Shown here in pieces: positions 9,970 through 20,448 of a DNA stretch of 64,000 nt (position 1 is the stretch's first letter; each line of letters opens with the position of its first letter). Both the position numbers and the translations under genes were made by a program. The notes beneath the pieces are model-generated. The model had not been told where the DNA came from, searched no databases, and was given only the letters and a program-made list of their open reading frames with translations. Source of the DNA: Pyropia haitanensis (taxonomy: Eukaryota > Rhodophyta > Bangiophyceae > Bangiales > Bangiaceae); NCBI GenBank assembly GCA_008729055.1, contig SDUX01000010.1, forward strand, positions 2,309,090 through 2,373,089. Direction: 5' to 3'.

Positions 9970-11013
9970 ATGGCCACGCCGTTGGACCCGACGGCCGCGG
10001 CAGCCAATGCCGGGCCATCGGCTGCGGGGACGGCCCCCGCGTTTGCCGCCCCCGCCGCCGGCACCGCGGCGGCGCCAGGCGTGGCGTCGGCGGCGGAAGC
10101 GGCGGCGGCGGCGGAGCACGCGGCCGCGTCGACACGGCTGACGCACTCCATCCTGTCGGCCGCCGAGGCGGCGGTGCTCCTGCCGTCGTCATCGCCCGGC
10201 CCGGCCGCCCCCGCCGCCGCCGCCGGTGTGGTGGGGGGGGGCGGCGCGGCGCCGAGCGTCCGCCCCGCGGGGGCCCTCCCGGCCACCGCGACCGCCGCGA
10301 TTGCGCCCACCGCCGCGGGTGGCCGCGTCGGCGCGATGCCCCGCAACGCCACCCGTCGGGGCATCAAGTACCGGTGTGGCACGTGTGGCCAGCGGGGGCA
10401 CAATGCCAAGACGTGTACGGGCACCAAGGACGGGGCGGGTGGCAAGGCGGCGGGGTCCGTCGCGAGCGCTGGTGTGGAGGCGGCGGGGCGGGTCGGCCCG
10501 AGCGGCAGCCCGCCAGGCGGGGTGCCGGGCGCGCCGGTGGAGGGCGCCACCTTTCTTGGCGACGACCCCGAGGACCTTGTCGAGGCGGGCTCGGCTGTGC
10601 CCGAGCCGGCGGTGCCCGTGTGGCACGCCGTCCCGTCGGGGGTGGTGGTGGTGGGCGCCCCCTCCCCCGCCGCCGCCCCATCCCCGGCGGGCTCGGCGGG
10701 AGCGGCGCCAGCGGCGGGCGGCGGCGGCGGGACCCCCCTGGGGGGCGGCGCGGACGAGGCGGGGCACCCGCTCTTTGCGCGCGCCCTGGCGGTGGCCAAG
10801 AAGCGCGTCGTTGCGGCCGAGGCCACCGTCTTTGCGCTGCGCGCGGCGCCGCTGTCGGACTTTTCAACCGCCGCGACGCAGCTCGCGTCGGCCGTGTCGG
10901 CGCTGGAGACGGTGCTCACGTGCGCACGGCGGTGCAGCACGGCGCTGGGGGAGGAGGGCAGCGGCGGTGGGCTCCTGACGGACGGGCCACCGGCCAAGCG
11001 TGCGCGCGTGTGA
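9970..11013 (+). CDS. CCHC zinc-knuckle protein
   Basis: The ATG at 9970 sits in a good GCCATGG context and gives 347 residues; the frame is open a little further upstream only through a GTG. The N-terminal 115 residues are Ala-rich and low-complexity. Residues about 131-151 contain one retroviral-type zinc knuckle, CGTCGQRGHNAKTC, with Cys, Cys, His and Cys at about 136, 139, 144 and 149 in the standard 2-4-4 spacing, set in a basic stretch. Such knuckles bind single-stranded RNA or DNA. The rest is Pro/Ala/Gly-rich linker followed by a more ordered helix-like C-terminus (FARALAVAKKRVVAAEATVF; TAATQLASAVSALETVLTCA) and a basic tail (KRARV). It could be an RNA-binding regulator or a domesticated gag-like protein; there is no protease or polymerase nearby. 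Confidence 0.75.
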   Translation: MATPLDPTAAAANAGPSAAGTAPAFAAPAAGTAAAPGVASAAEAAAAAEHAAASTRLTHSILSAAEAAVLLPSSSPGPAAPAAAAGVVGGGGAAPSVRPAGALPATATAAIAPTAAGGRVGAMPRNATRRGIKYRCGTCGQRGHNAKTCTGTKDGAGGKAAGSVASAGVEAAGRVGPSGSPPGGVPGAPVEGATFLGDDPEDLVEAGSAVPEPAVPVWHAVPSGVVVVGAPSPAAAPSPAGSAGAAPAAGGGGGTPLGGGADEAGHPLFARALAVAKKRVVAAEATVFALRAAPLSDFSTAATQLASAVSALETVLTCARRCSTALGEEGSGGGLLTDGPPAKRARV

Positions 11014-11919
11014 GGCGGACCAGGGGGTGTGGGGGAGGGCGGGGGCGACGGGGGACAGGTAGCGGGGTGGGGATGACGGCACCTGCGGTTCGGTGGGTGG
11101 GGAGGGGACTCGGTCTGCGTGAATCGCTGCCTGTCTTTGTCATGAGCGCTCTGATGGGGGGCTGGGTGGCCATGAGAGCCAATGCGGGGAAGTGCGAAAG
11201 TGCACCAAGTGCTTGTTTTTTTTCTCTTGTTTCTTGCAGTTTTTTTTCGCGGCGGCGTCGGCTGAAGAGAGAGTGGTGGGTCCGAATTAGGTGCAGTTTA
11301 CTTGTGCGCGCGGGGAGGTGACTCTGGGCACGTATCGAGTCGCACCTATTGCAGTTTTGAGTGCTGCATGCCCTGCTGACTGTCTTTTTGCGCGGTGATC
11401 ACTGGTCTGGCCAAGGACGAGGAGGATGCGTACTATGAGCGAAGGAACAACCGTCCTTCCACGGACAAGACGATGCACCACTTATGTGCAGCATTGCCTG
11501 TGGTCAGATGTGTCACACGTCTTTCTCTTCCCCTCCCTGACGGAAATCTTCGTAATCTGTGGCCACGTGCGAGCGCCAGAAAAAAAGTGCCGCACGAATG
11601 GCTGCGTCGTGGGCCCCATCTGCTGCTCTTTGACACATGGCCCGCCCACGGCCTGTGAAGTGGCTTCTTTTCTCGCAGTGACGACACCGTCGTACTTCGC
11701 CGGCCACCCGCACCTGCCCCCGCCGTTACTCGTCCCGAACCTCCCCCGCGACCCGCCCCTCACCCCCCCTGCCACCGGCCCCTCACCCTTCTGCCACCTG
11801 CCTCTGACTTGCCCCGTCTCTGCCCACCGCAACCCCCCTTCCCCACTCTCAATTGTTTACATCCGTCTCCCCCCTTCCCCTTCTTTGCTCCCCCTCGACT
11901 TTTTTTTTTCTCCGCCGCC
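11014..11919. other. Intergenic / 5' region, no gene recognised
   Basis: 11200-11700 is lower in GC than its surroundings and has no domain in any frame. 11700-11915 is a pyrimidine-rich tract leading into the next ATG. Confidence 0.4.
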
Positions 11920-12387
11920 ATGTGTGCCCGTCCGTGCTTTTGCGCCCCCGTCGCCGCCGGCCGCGTCCCTGTCGCTTCGCCCGCCTCGTTGCGTACCACC
12001 CCCGCCGTCCGCCGCTCCCGCCCGGCCGCGGCGGCCGCCCGCGGGCCGCGGATGCAGGTGTCTGGTAGTGGTGGTGGCGGCGGCGGCGGCTGGGCGTCAG
12101 CGGCGAGTGGCAGCGGCGGCAGCGGCAGCAGCGGCGGGGGCGGCGGCAGCGGCGGCGGACAGATGGAGGAGATTGAGTTCATCATCTACTCGGACGGGCG
12201 GGTGGAGGAGACGGTGCGGGGCGTCAAGGGCCGCGCCTGCAACGAGCTGACCGAGGCGGTGAACCAGAAGCTTGGGGTGGTGACCCACACGGAGGAAACG
12301 TCCGAGGCGTACGAGCAGCGCGCGGAGGTTGGGAACGAGGCCACACAAGGGCTGGACGACCAGGGGGGCGGCATGCCGTCCTGGTGA
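11920..12387 (+). CDS. DUF2997 protein with plastid-transit-like leader
   Basis: The ATG at 11920 (CCGCCATGT context) gives 155 residues; an in-frame ATG at 11809 would add only a pyrimidine-tract-encoded Pro/Phe stretch. The first 45 residues are rich in Ser, Ala and Arg and poor in acids (SPASLRTTPAVRRSRPAAAA), like a plastid transit peptide. A Gly/Ser linker follows. The C-terminal 75 residues carry the DUF2997 pattern: EEIEFIIYSDGRVEETVRGV, then KGRACNELTEAVNQKLG, then an acidic tail. DUF2997 proteins are small, mostly cyanobacterial and plastid-associated, and of unknown role. Stromal location is inferred. Confidence 0.78.
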   Translation: MCARPCFCAPVAAGRVPVASPASLRTTPAVRRSRPAAAAARGPRMQVSGSGGGGGGGWASAASGSGGSGSSGGGGGSGGGQMEEIEFIIYSDGRVEETVRGVKGRACNELTEAVNQKLGVVTHTEETSEAYEQRAEVGNEATQGLDDQGGGMPSW

Positions 12388-13209
12388 GGGAGGGGGCGGG
12401 CTGGATGCGTTTGGGAGGAAGAGCTGGTCTGGTTTGGCCGGGGTGTGCATCTGTTTTTGAGCTGTCTTCTTTTTGGGGAGGGGGGAAGTTCTTCAGTCTT
12501 ATTCTCACGTGGGTGGAATGTGGGTGTCAATGGCGAGGGTGGTCTGCTTCGGTCTGCTCCGGCACCCATGCCGAGTCAACGTACATATATAATACTTTCT
12601 TTCCAAAAGGGACATGGCAGTGACACGACACCTGGTCGCGCACGGGACGTCGTAGAATGACGCCACTCAAACCAACAATGAACACCACAGACGACACCCC
12701 CGCAACCACGAAAACGGGTAAACACCCCCGCAACTCTCCAACGTCTCCCCACCGCGACCCGCCACGCGCTCCCCACAGCCACGCGCTGCCCACAACAAAC
12801 TTTCCCCACCCCCTGGACCCCTCTTCAACATGCCCGCTGCCACCGCCACCGTTGCCGACGTGCCGTGGCAGCATGCCCCCGCGCCACATCCCGCGCGGCA
12901 GTTGGTGGTGCACAGGCGGGTAGTGCCGCTCAGCCGAGCGACCAACGGCGTACCGCGTGGCACGCAGCAATCGCACCGCCAGCCGCTACGGGCAGCGCCC
13001 CGAGCGTGCGGCTCTGGTTTTCCCCACTCTCCCTCTGCTGCGCGCCCCCCCCCCCCCGCCCCTCTCTCCCCCCAGTCGCCCCCTGCCGCCCCCCTTCCTC
13101 ACGCCAATCGCCTCCCGCCCCTCCGTCCGGCCTCGGCGTCACGGCCGCGCCGCCATCATCGCCGTCGCCGCCGCATTGCCGCCGTCGCTGCAGCAACCGC
13201 CACCGCCGC
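12388..13209. other. Intergenic between convergent genes, no gene recognised
   Basis: 12388-12660 is G/T-rich and may be the 3' end of the DUF2997 transcript. 12660-13209 is C-rich. Both flanking genes end here, so two 3' regions would be expected. Confidence 0.4.
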
Positions 13210-13686
13210 CTAGACGTTGACCAGGTCATTCTCTACCACATCCCCATTCGGCAGCTCCACCTGGTACGCAATCTTGTACGGCCGCGTGACGGTCTCGTTG
13301 CGAAAGATGAAGCGGAAGGTGAGCGTCGCCGGCTGACCCGTGCTACTCACCGCGTGGTAGGTGGTGCTCTCCACCTCGTTGGCGTACGTCTCGTCGTCAA
13401 AGCTGCCGCCAATCAGCAGGCAATTCCACGGCTCCTCCCCCGTGCCGCCCAGGCTCGAGTGGACGACCATGCCCGGCGTGTCCCCTGGGTTGGCGTCGGA
13501 CTTCATCAGGAAGTCTGCCATCTCGTCGGTCACGTCGGTACCCGTGTTGAGCGACGCCTTGGTCACCACCGCTTGCATCCATTCGAGCCGCCCGTTGGTC
13601 GGGGACGCGCAGTAGCGGGTGGTGACGCCGGGGGAGCCGTGGGGAACGTGCGTCGGCTCGTAGGGGGGCTCAAACTCGTCCGACAT
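13210..13686 (-). CDS. Unrecognised 158-residue soluble protein
   Basis: One complete ORF from ATG 13686 to TAG 13210. Its amino-acid composition is balanced, unlike most of the window: few Ala/Gly runs and many Thr, Val, Glu and Asn residues. The C-terminal half alternates polar and hydrophobic residues (ATLTFRFIFRNETVTRPYKI; AYQVELPNGDVVENDLVNV), suggesting a beta-sandwich. There is no signal peptide or membrane segment. I do not recognise the family. The ordinary composition and strong third-position G/C bias support a real, constrained gene. Confidence 0.75.
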   Translation of the reverse strand: MSDEFEPPYEPTHVPHGSPGVTTRYCASPTNGRLEWMQAVVTKASLNTGTDVTDEMADFLMKSDANPGDTPGMVVHSSLGGTGEEPWNCLLIGGSFDDETYANEVESTTYHAVSSTGQPATLTFRFIFRNETVTRPYKIAYQVELPNGDVVENDLVNV

Positions 13687-15133
13687 GGTGGACCAAAGAA
13701 AGGAAGGAGGCGCGCACGGGGACAGGTCGTAAGCAGGGAACGGGGCCGATGAAAAAACGGTCGCTGCGCGGGCGCAAAGACACTGGCGCAGCCCGGCGGC
13801 ACGGGGAGAGGGGAGAGGAGCCTTACATCGTGCCTCGCGCCCACATGCGCGAGCGGCTCTGCCGACAAAAACCCCAGTCAGCAGAGCTGCTCCTCCGTGC
13901 GTCGACAGAGTAGCCCCCCTAGTTGTTCTCTGTCGCTGTCCACAAGGCTCGGGTGCCGCCTATTGCTCTATGCCAGCATCAGTGTAAACGGCTCCCCCTC
14001 CGTACAGTACAACCGCCACGGAGTGATGGTCAAGCGATTGGCCAAGAGCGCGTCTCTTCTCGACACGATTGTGTCAGCGTGGGCAGACGATGTGCACTTG
14101 ATAATTACTTATTCATGATTAAGGGCGTGTCGAAAATGTTGCAAACACGACACTGTGATATTCACTGACAATCACTGACTGGGGTCTGGACTGCAGCCTG
14201 CGCCGGACAAGCACTGGGGATGACGATAGACGACCTCGCTCCTGGTGAGGTACAAGGGGTGGCTGCCATAGATGTTCAGGGTCCTTAACGCGGGGGTAGC
14301 CGCCGCAGTCGTGTTCTTCTCCCAGGCGATCGGGCTGCGCCACGGTATCCTTGCCGGCAGGGCTGCGCGGCCGCCCTACACACCGCGAAGCGTCCGGTAG
14401 GCGGCGTGGCGCCTCCGGTCCGCCCTCACGAGCCAGTACGACCCCTCCCCGCTTGCGGGCGGCTGGCCGCTGGTCGTGTGCGTGGCGCCCGGCACAGCCG
14501 TGCCCGTGGGGATACTCGCGGCAGAGCGCGCGCGCCGGCGGCCGTCGGGTGCTCCACGCTTCCCTGCCGCCGACCCGGTCCGGCGCCGCGGGACGGCCGG
14601 CCTCCCCGCGACGAGCACGGCGGCAGTGGCGGCGGCGGCGGCGGTTGGCGGCGCCGGCGCGGCCACTGGCGGAGCGGTGGCGGCCGCGGGTGCCCCGCGG
14701 TGGCACACCCCCTGCCGCCGCCGCCGCCGCCGACGCGTGTGCCGCCGCAGCGTGCGGTGGGCGCTGGGGGGGTTCCCGTCCTGCCCAGCCCGCGCCTGGT
14801 TCCGTACCCCTGGTGCCGGCCTTGGTGTTGTTGCCGCACCCGCGCGCCACCGGCCGAGGCGGCGCGGCGGTGGCCGAGCAGGGGCGCGCCCCCGTCGTCA
14901 CCGCCAACCCCCCTCAGATCAACGAGACGGGCGCGTCACCCATGGGAATTTCGACGCGTTCCACCCCGCGTTTCCCGTGGGGTTGACCACGGCCCCTCCT
15001 GCGCCGCGGTGATCCGGCTCCCCCGCCACCCGCAACGGCGGGCCCCGTTGGCCGAGGCGGCCGCGTCTTTCATCCCGCGTTGCTACGCGCTGCCCCCCCC
15101 CCCCACCTTCCCCGCCCACCGCCGACGGCCGTC
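13687..15133. other. Intergenic, no gene recognised
   Basis: 13740-14200 is AT-richer, with an AT-rich pocket at 14098-14165. 14300-15130 is GC-rich and open in several frames without a domain. C runs increase towards 15100. Confidence 0.4.
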
Positions 15134-16394
15134 ATGCGGGCCGCCGCCGTCGCCGCCGCCGCCGCCGCCGCGGCGGCGCGGGCGGCGCGCCGTCACCCCC
15201 TGGTGCCCCCCCCCCCGGCGTCCGCCGCGTCGCCGCCACCACCGCCGCCGCCCACTGCCCTGCTCCCCCCTCCGCCACCGTCACCCCCACCCCCACCCCC
15301 ACCCCCACCCCCACCCCCACCCCCACCCCCACTCCCACCCCCACCGCCACCGCCACCCCCACCGCCATGGCGACGGCCACCCCTACCCCCCCCCCCCCCG
15401 CCCCCCCCCCCCACGACCACCACAACCACCGCGGCTCCGCTCCCCCCCACCCCCCCCCCCCCCCCCCCTTCCCCCCCCCCGACCGACCGGCCGCCCCCCC
15501 CGCCTCGCCGCCCGCTTCATCGACCGCATCACGCTGCGCGTGTGTGGCGGCGCGGGCGGGCCCGGCGCGACCTCCTTTGCGCGGGCGCCCCACCAGGCGG
15601 TGGCCCCCCCGACGGCGGCCACGGCGGCGGCGGCGGCTCGGTGACGCTCCTCGCCGACGCGGGCGTCGCGTCGCTCGACGGGCCGTCCCGGTCCGTAACG
15701 GCGGGTGCGGGCGGGAGGGGCGGCCCCGCCCGGGCGGCGGGCCGCCGGGGGGCCGACGCGGTCGTCCGCGTGCCGCCCGGCACGGCGGTCGTTGCGTGGT
15801 CCGCCGCCGCCCGCCGGGTGGTGCCCGTCGCGGACCTCGACGCGCCCGGCGCGGCGGCGGTGGTCGCGCGCGGCGGCCGCGGCGGCCGCGGCAATGGTGG
15901 CCGCCGCGTTGCCGCGCGGGCGGGCGGCGGGTCGTCGGACTGGGGGGAGGGGGGGTGGGGGCGGCCGGCGGGGGTGGGGCTGCCGGGCGACGCGCGGACG
16001 CTGGGGCTGGAGCTCAAGGTGCTCGCGGATGTGGGGCTGGTGGGGCTGCCAAACGCGGGGAAGAGCACGCTGTTGGGGGCGGTGTCGCGGGCGGCGCCGC
16101 GGGTGGGCGCGTGGGCGTTTACGACGCTGCGGCCGACGGTGGGGGTGGTGGCCGCGCCGGGGGGGGGGGTCCCGCCTGCCGCGACGCCGCCGGCAGTGGC
16201 GGTGGCGTGGATGGGGGTGGCGCTGGGGGTGGTGGTGGCGCCGCCGGCCGCGGCGGCGGCAGCACGTTCCGCGTCGCCGACATCCCCGGCCTCGTCGCTG
16301 GCGCCGCGGCGAACCGTGGCCTCGGCCACGCCTTCCTCCGCCACGTGGAGCGGACGCGCCTCCTCCTCTACATTGTCGACGCGTCGGACCGGCG

Positions 16395-16426
<32 letters not shown>

Positions 16427-16440
16427 CCGTCGCCGGCGCC

Positions 16441-16471
<31 letters not shown>

Positions 16472-16871
16472 CCGCGGCGCCCGTCGATGGCACGACCGCC
16501 GCGGCCGACTGGGCGGTGCTGCGGGCGGAGCTGGCCGCGTATGGCGGCGGCGGCCTCGCGGCGCGGCGGTCGCTGGTGGTGGCGACCAAGATGGACGCGC
16601 CGGGCGCGGCGGCGGGGGTGGCGGAGCTGGTCGACGCGGTCGCGGCGGACGCCGCCGCGGAGGTGTGGCCCGTCTGTGCGCACGCGGGCTGGGGGCTGGC
16701 CGCGCTGCTCGACCGCGTCGCGGCGGTGCTGGCAGAGGAGCGCGAGAAGGAGGGGGGGGGGGGGTTGGGCGTGGCGGGGGGGGGGTCGGGCGGTGGACGC
16801 CCGCCGAGCTGGGCGTCGACCCAGACGCGCCCGTCGACGGCGATGGGGAAGGGGGGGTGGAGGGGTGGTGA
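15134..16871 (+). CDS. obg: Obg-family GTPase (organellar), frame-broken at homopolymers
   Basis: The protein reads as Obg only when the frame is allowed to change. An Ala-rich leader starts at 15134 and is followed by a Pro-rich stretch. The Obg fold begins at 15516 ([17 protein letters not shown]) in a second frame, then resumes as [11 protein letters not shown] near 15595. The GTPase domain shows G1 GLPNAGKST (about 16043-16069), a switch region TTLRPTVG, G3 ADIPGL, and TKMD in place of the usual NKxD. The breaks fall in C runs before 15510, at a C-rich site near 15590, in the G11 run at 16159-16169 and in the G13 run at 16752-16764. After the last one the best C-terminus is acidic ([20 protein letters not shown]) and ends at 16871. 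Obg proteins assist large-subunit assembly in bacteria and organelles; the leader suggests plastid or mitochondrion. A pseudogene is possible, but the motifs are intact. Confidence 0.8.
15283..15343. repeat. (CCCCCA)n hexanucleotide repeat
   Basis: A near-perfect run of the ACCCCC hexamer inside the Pro-rich N-terminal part of the Obg gene. A similar run occurs at 59148-59230. Confidence 0.85.
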
Positions 16872-17086
16872 CGCCGCCGCCGTCAACGCCCCGCCGCCGC
16901 GGCGGTGGCGGTCGCGCACGCCCCCCCGCCGTGGGGGTTTCTCTGGCAACACCAAGCACGAAGAGCGAGAAACGGGCCCGCCGGCATCGTCCCCCCCTGC
17001 CCGTGCCACCGTGCCACTCTCCACCGCAGCCTCTGCGCCCACCTCCCTACACCCGCCCACCCGCCGCGTTCCCAACGCCCACCCCG

Positions 17087-17087
<1 letters not shown>

Positions 17088-17117
<30 letters not shown>
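17088..17117. repeat. C30 homopolymer
   Basis: Thirty consecutive C between the convergent Obg and NOB1 genes. Its length is likely to be unreliable in any assembly. Confidence 0.9.
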
Positions 17118-17118
<1 letters not shown>

Positions 17119-17134
17119 CACGCGACCCCCCCCC

Positions 17135-18788
17135 TCACTTCTTCTTCCGGTTCCCCCCCCCCGGCCGCACCGCGTTGACATTCCGCCGTCCGTACCCCAC
17201 CCGCACCCGCTGCGCCGCGACGAGCACCGCCCCCGGGTTGTACTTGTCCCCCTCGCCCAGCCCCACACTCCCGCGCGGCCGCGCCGAGTGCTTTGCCGCC
17301 ACCGCCCGCATCGCGGCGGTGTCCTCGGCAAACACCAGGTCCCCCCCCCGTGGCCGGCGCGGCCGCCCTTTGGCCGCGGGATGGCGTACTTGGTGCCCCG
17401 CGTGCTCACCCGCCGGTGCGGGTCGTACGCAACGACCGCGACGCCGTCGGCGGTGACGGTGTAGGGCAGGCGGATGAGCGCCGCGTGGCCACAGTGCCCA
17501 CAAAAGCGGCGGCCCGTCTCGCGGGTGAGCAGCCCGCAGGGGGTGCAGCGGAGGACGTGCCGGCGGACGGCGGTGATGGGGCGGCGGCCGTCGACAGACA
17601 GGAGGCGGAGGCCCATCTGCAGCGCCACGTTTTGCATCGCAAAGTCGGTGGTGACGACGCCGACGGGCACCGAGCCGGGGCGGGGGGGGGGCGACCGCCG
17701 CCGCCGCCGCCGCCGACGCCGTCGCCGCCACGGCCGCCGGGACCGCCGTTGCCGTCGCCGCCGCTGCCGCCGCTGCTGTCGCCGGCGGCGGCGGGGGTGG
17801 CGGTGGCGGTGGCACCATCCGCGGCGGGGGCGGTGGTGGCGCCGAGGCCGTCCCGCGCGAGGCAGTCGGTCAGGTTCTCCGGGTGGATCCAGCCGGTGCC
17901 GTCATCGTCCGGGTCCGACACGGGGCCATCGTCCCAGTCGCTGTCGCTGCCCGCCGCGCCGCCCGCGGCACGCGCGGGCGGTGGCACAGCGGCCGCGGCG
18001 GCCACGCCGTCGCCGCCGCCCACGACGCCTGCCTCGCCGCTGTTGGCACCCCCATCCGGGGCGTCGTCCCGGTGCCCGCCCGCCGCGGCCGCGTCGGCCA
18101 CGGGCGTGTCTGCCGCGGGTGCTTCCACGGCTGGTGCCGCGTCGGGGGCCACCCCGGCCGTGTCGTCCACGCCGTCGGCCACCGCCGCCGCCGCCACCGC
18201 CGCCGTCGACGTCGGTGCCGCCGTCGCGCCGGGCGGCGGCGGTCCCCGACCACGACCCCGCTTCCCCCCACCCCGCCCACGCCCCTTGCGGCTCGTCACG
18301 GTTGTCCACCCATCCTCGTCCTCTACCTCCTCCTTGTCCCCCTCGCCGTCGTCCCGATCATCGTCCTCGTCGACACGATCGCCGCCGTCGTGCTGTCGCC
18401 CCCCCCTCCCCCGCCCCCCGCCCCCCCGCCCCACGGGTTCACCACCACCATCCGTGACACGACATCCACCCCCGCCGGCTGCCGCCGGAGCACCCCCCCC
18501 CGCGCCCACTCGAGGTCCACCGCCAGCGCCAGCACCCGCAGGTCCGTCAACGACAGCGCCGGCAGGTCGCCCGTCGCGCGCGCAAACGCGGTCACGGCGG
18601 CCATGGCCGACGGCGACGCGGCGCGGACGGCCACCCACGGGCGGAGGAGCTCCCAGTGGCGCCGCGCGCGCGCGTCGCGGGCCTCGGCGCCAACCTCGGC
18701 AACGGTATAAAACGCGGCGTCGGCCGAGCGGAGGCGGGTCGTCCATAGCGCCGCACCTGGAGGGGCGGTAGGGAGGGTGCCGCCGCCG

Positions 18789-18846
<58 letters not shown>

Positions 18847-19213
18847 TGCCGGTGGCGACGGCGCCGCTGCCGGTGGCGACGGCGCCGTCGTTGGCGTCGG
18901 CGGGTCGCCGGAGGACCTCCTTGAGGCCGCCCAGGGTCAGCAGGTTCTCCGAGCCCCCAATCAGCGCGCCCGCGTCGAGGACGAGCACCTGGGGCGGAAG
19001 GGGGGGGGCAGCGGCGGCCGTCGCAGACGCCGCCGCCGACGCCGCCGCCGCCGCTGCCCCCGCCGGCGGGTCAGCGGCGGGCACCGCCGGCGCGGGAGGC
19101 GACGCGGCGACGGCAGACGCGCTGGTGGTAGGGGGTGGAGGGGGGGTGGGCAAAGGGGGGGGGGGGGAGGGGGCGATGGCGGCAGCCGCCGCCGCCGCTG
19201 GGGTCCCCGCCAT
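17135..19213 (-). CDS. NOB1: NOB1, 20S pre-rRNA endonuclease (frame-broken at homopolymers)
   Basis: NOB1 makes the final cut at the 3' end of 18S rRNA in pre-40S particles. The ATG at 19213 is followed by an Ala/Pro-rich leader and the PIN nuclease domain ([12 protein letters not shown], with its catalytic Asp; [32 protein letters not shown]). A poly-Gly insert interrupts the PIN domain, encoded by the triplet repeat at 18779-18846. A long acidic linker follows. The zinc ribbon and NOB1 signature come next: [20 protein letters not shown], paired CTPC and CGHC knuckles, and PRPKGG. The tail ends in GGGNRKKK at 17135. The frame changes three times, in C runs at about 18399-18429, in G10 at 17682-17691 and in C9 at 17341-17349. 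All family motifs survive, so homopolymer miscounts are more likely than decay. Confidence 0.85.
18779..18846. repeat. (GCC)n triplet repeat inside NOB1
   Basis: A nearly pure GCC-type triplet run that encodes poly-Gly in the NOB1 frame. Its length is in-frame and may vary between alleles. Confidence 0.8.
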
Positions 19214-19796
19214 GGCACGCACGTGGGGGACAGCGGGGGGGGGGGCCAGGCGGCTCGTGGCGATGGAAACGGGGACAACGGGTTGATGGGGGTGGTGGGG
19301 AGGTGGAGGCGGAAAGGCACGAGGATGGAGGCGGTATGGGGGGGGAGTGGGGAGCGGAGAAGCGCGAGGGGGAGGGGGATGGGGGTGGACAGAAACGGGG
19401 GCGACAACTGGAGGCGGCCGGACGGCGGGCGGACGACGGCGGCGACAGGTTTCGCTGCGGCACGCTGCCCTACCAAACCCCAACCGGCGGAATTTCACAC
19501 AAGAGTGGCCGACTTTTGTTCGGATTTTCATACTTCCCTCGTCCGCCGCGGAAGAGGGAGAAGGCACAGAGAACAACGCGACGGAATGCACCCCGCACCT
19601 CGCCATCCAGCTCTGGCCCCGCCTCCCGTCCGATACCACGTACACGCCGCGGCCGTCATGGCCGCCTGCCGCCCTACCGGCCCTCCCACAGGCCCTTCTA
19701 TCCCCCCACCAACCACCACTGTCCCATCTCCCTCCACGCTGTGCAACAGCGACGGCAAAGAGCAATCACCTTGTCCCCGCCCTCCCCCGCCCCTTC
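19214..19796. other. Intergenic, upstream of NOB1
   Basis: G-rich near 19214-19400 and mixed afterwards. This would hold the NOB1 promoter and the 3' end of the next minus-strand gene. Nothing else seen. Confidence 0.35.
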
Positions 19797-20416
19797 TCAA
19801 AAGAAACTGTACACCGCCGCGTCCTGCCGGTCCGCGTGAGCCTGGTACACAACCAGCCCCATCCCCACTACCGCCCCCACCAGGATGAGCGCGGAGAACA
19901 CGCGCAGCGCGCGGCGTACCGGCGCGCCGGCGCCGCCCTTGCCCGCCGCCGCCGCGCCCACCGCCATGGCCTGCCGCGCGTGCGCGTCGGCGGCGGCGGC
20001 GGCCGACGCGGTCGCCGCCGCCGCCGCCGCCGCCGCCGCCGTCGCGGCCGCCTCGGCCTCCCGCGCCGCCGCGGTCGTGGCCGGGCCGTCGCCGCCGCCG
20101 CCGCCGCCGCCGCCGCCGGGCGCCGCCGCCGCCGCCGTCGCCGCCGCCGCCGGCGAGTCGCCGGTCACAACGCGGGCGACGCCCTGCGGCAGAGGCGACA
20201 CGCCGCCGACGACCGCCGCCGTTGCTGCGGACGGGGGGGTGGTGGCGGCCGCGGCGGCGGCGGCGGGGGGGGGAGCGCCAGCGCCGCCGCCACCGCCGCG
20301 TTGCGCGCGGCGACCACCTGCGCCATAAAGCCGAGCGACTCGAGCACCGACCGCTCCATGCGGGCGACGAGCGCCGCGAGTGCCGCGCCCGACACGGGCG
20401 CGAGCGTAGCGCCGCC

Positions 20417-20448
<32 letters not shown>

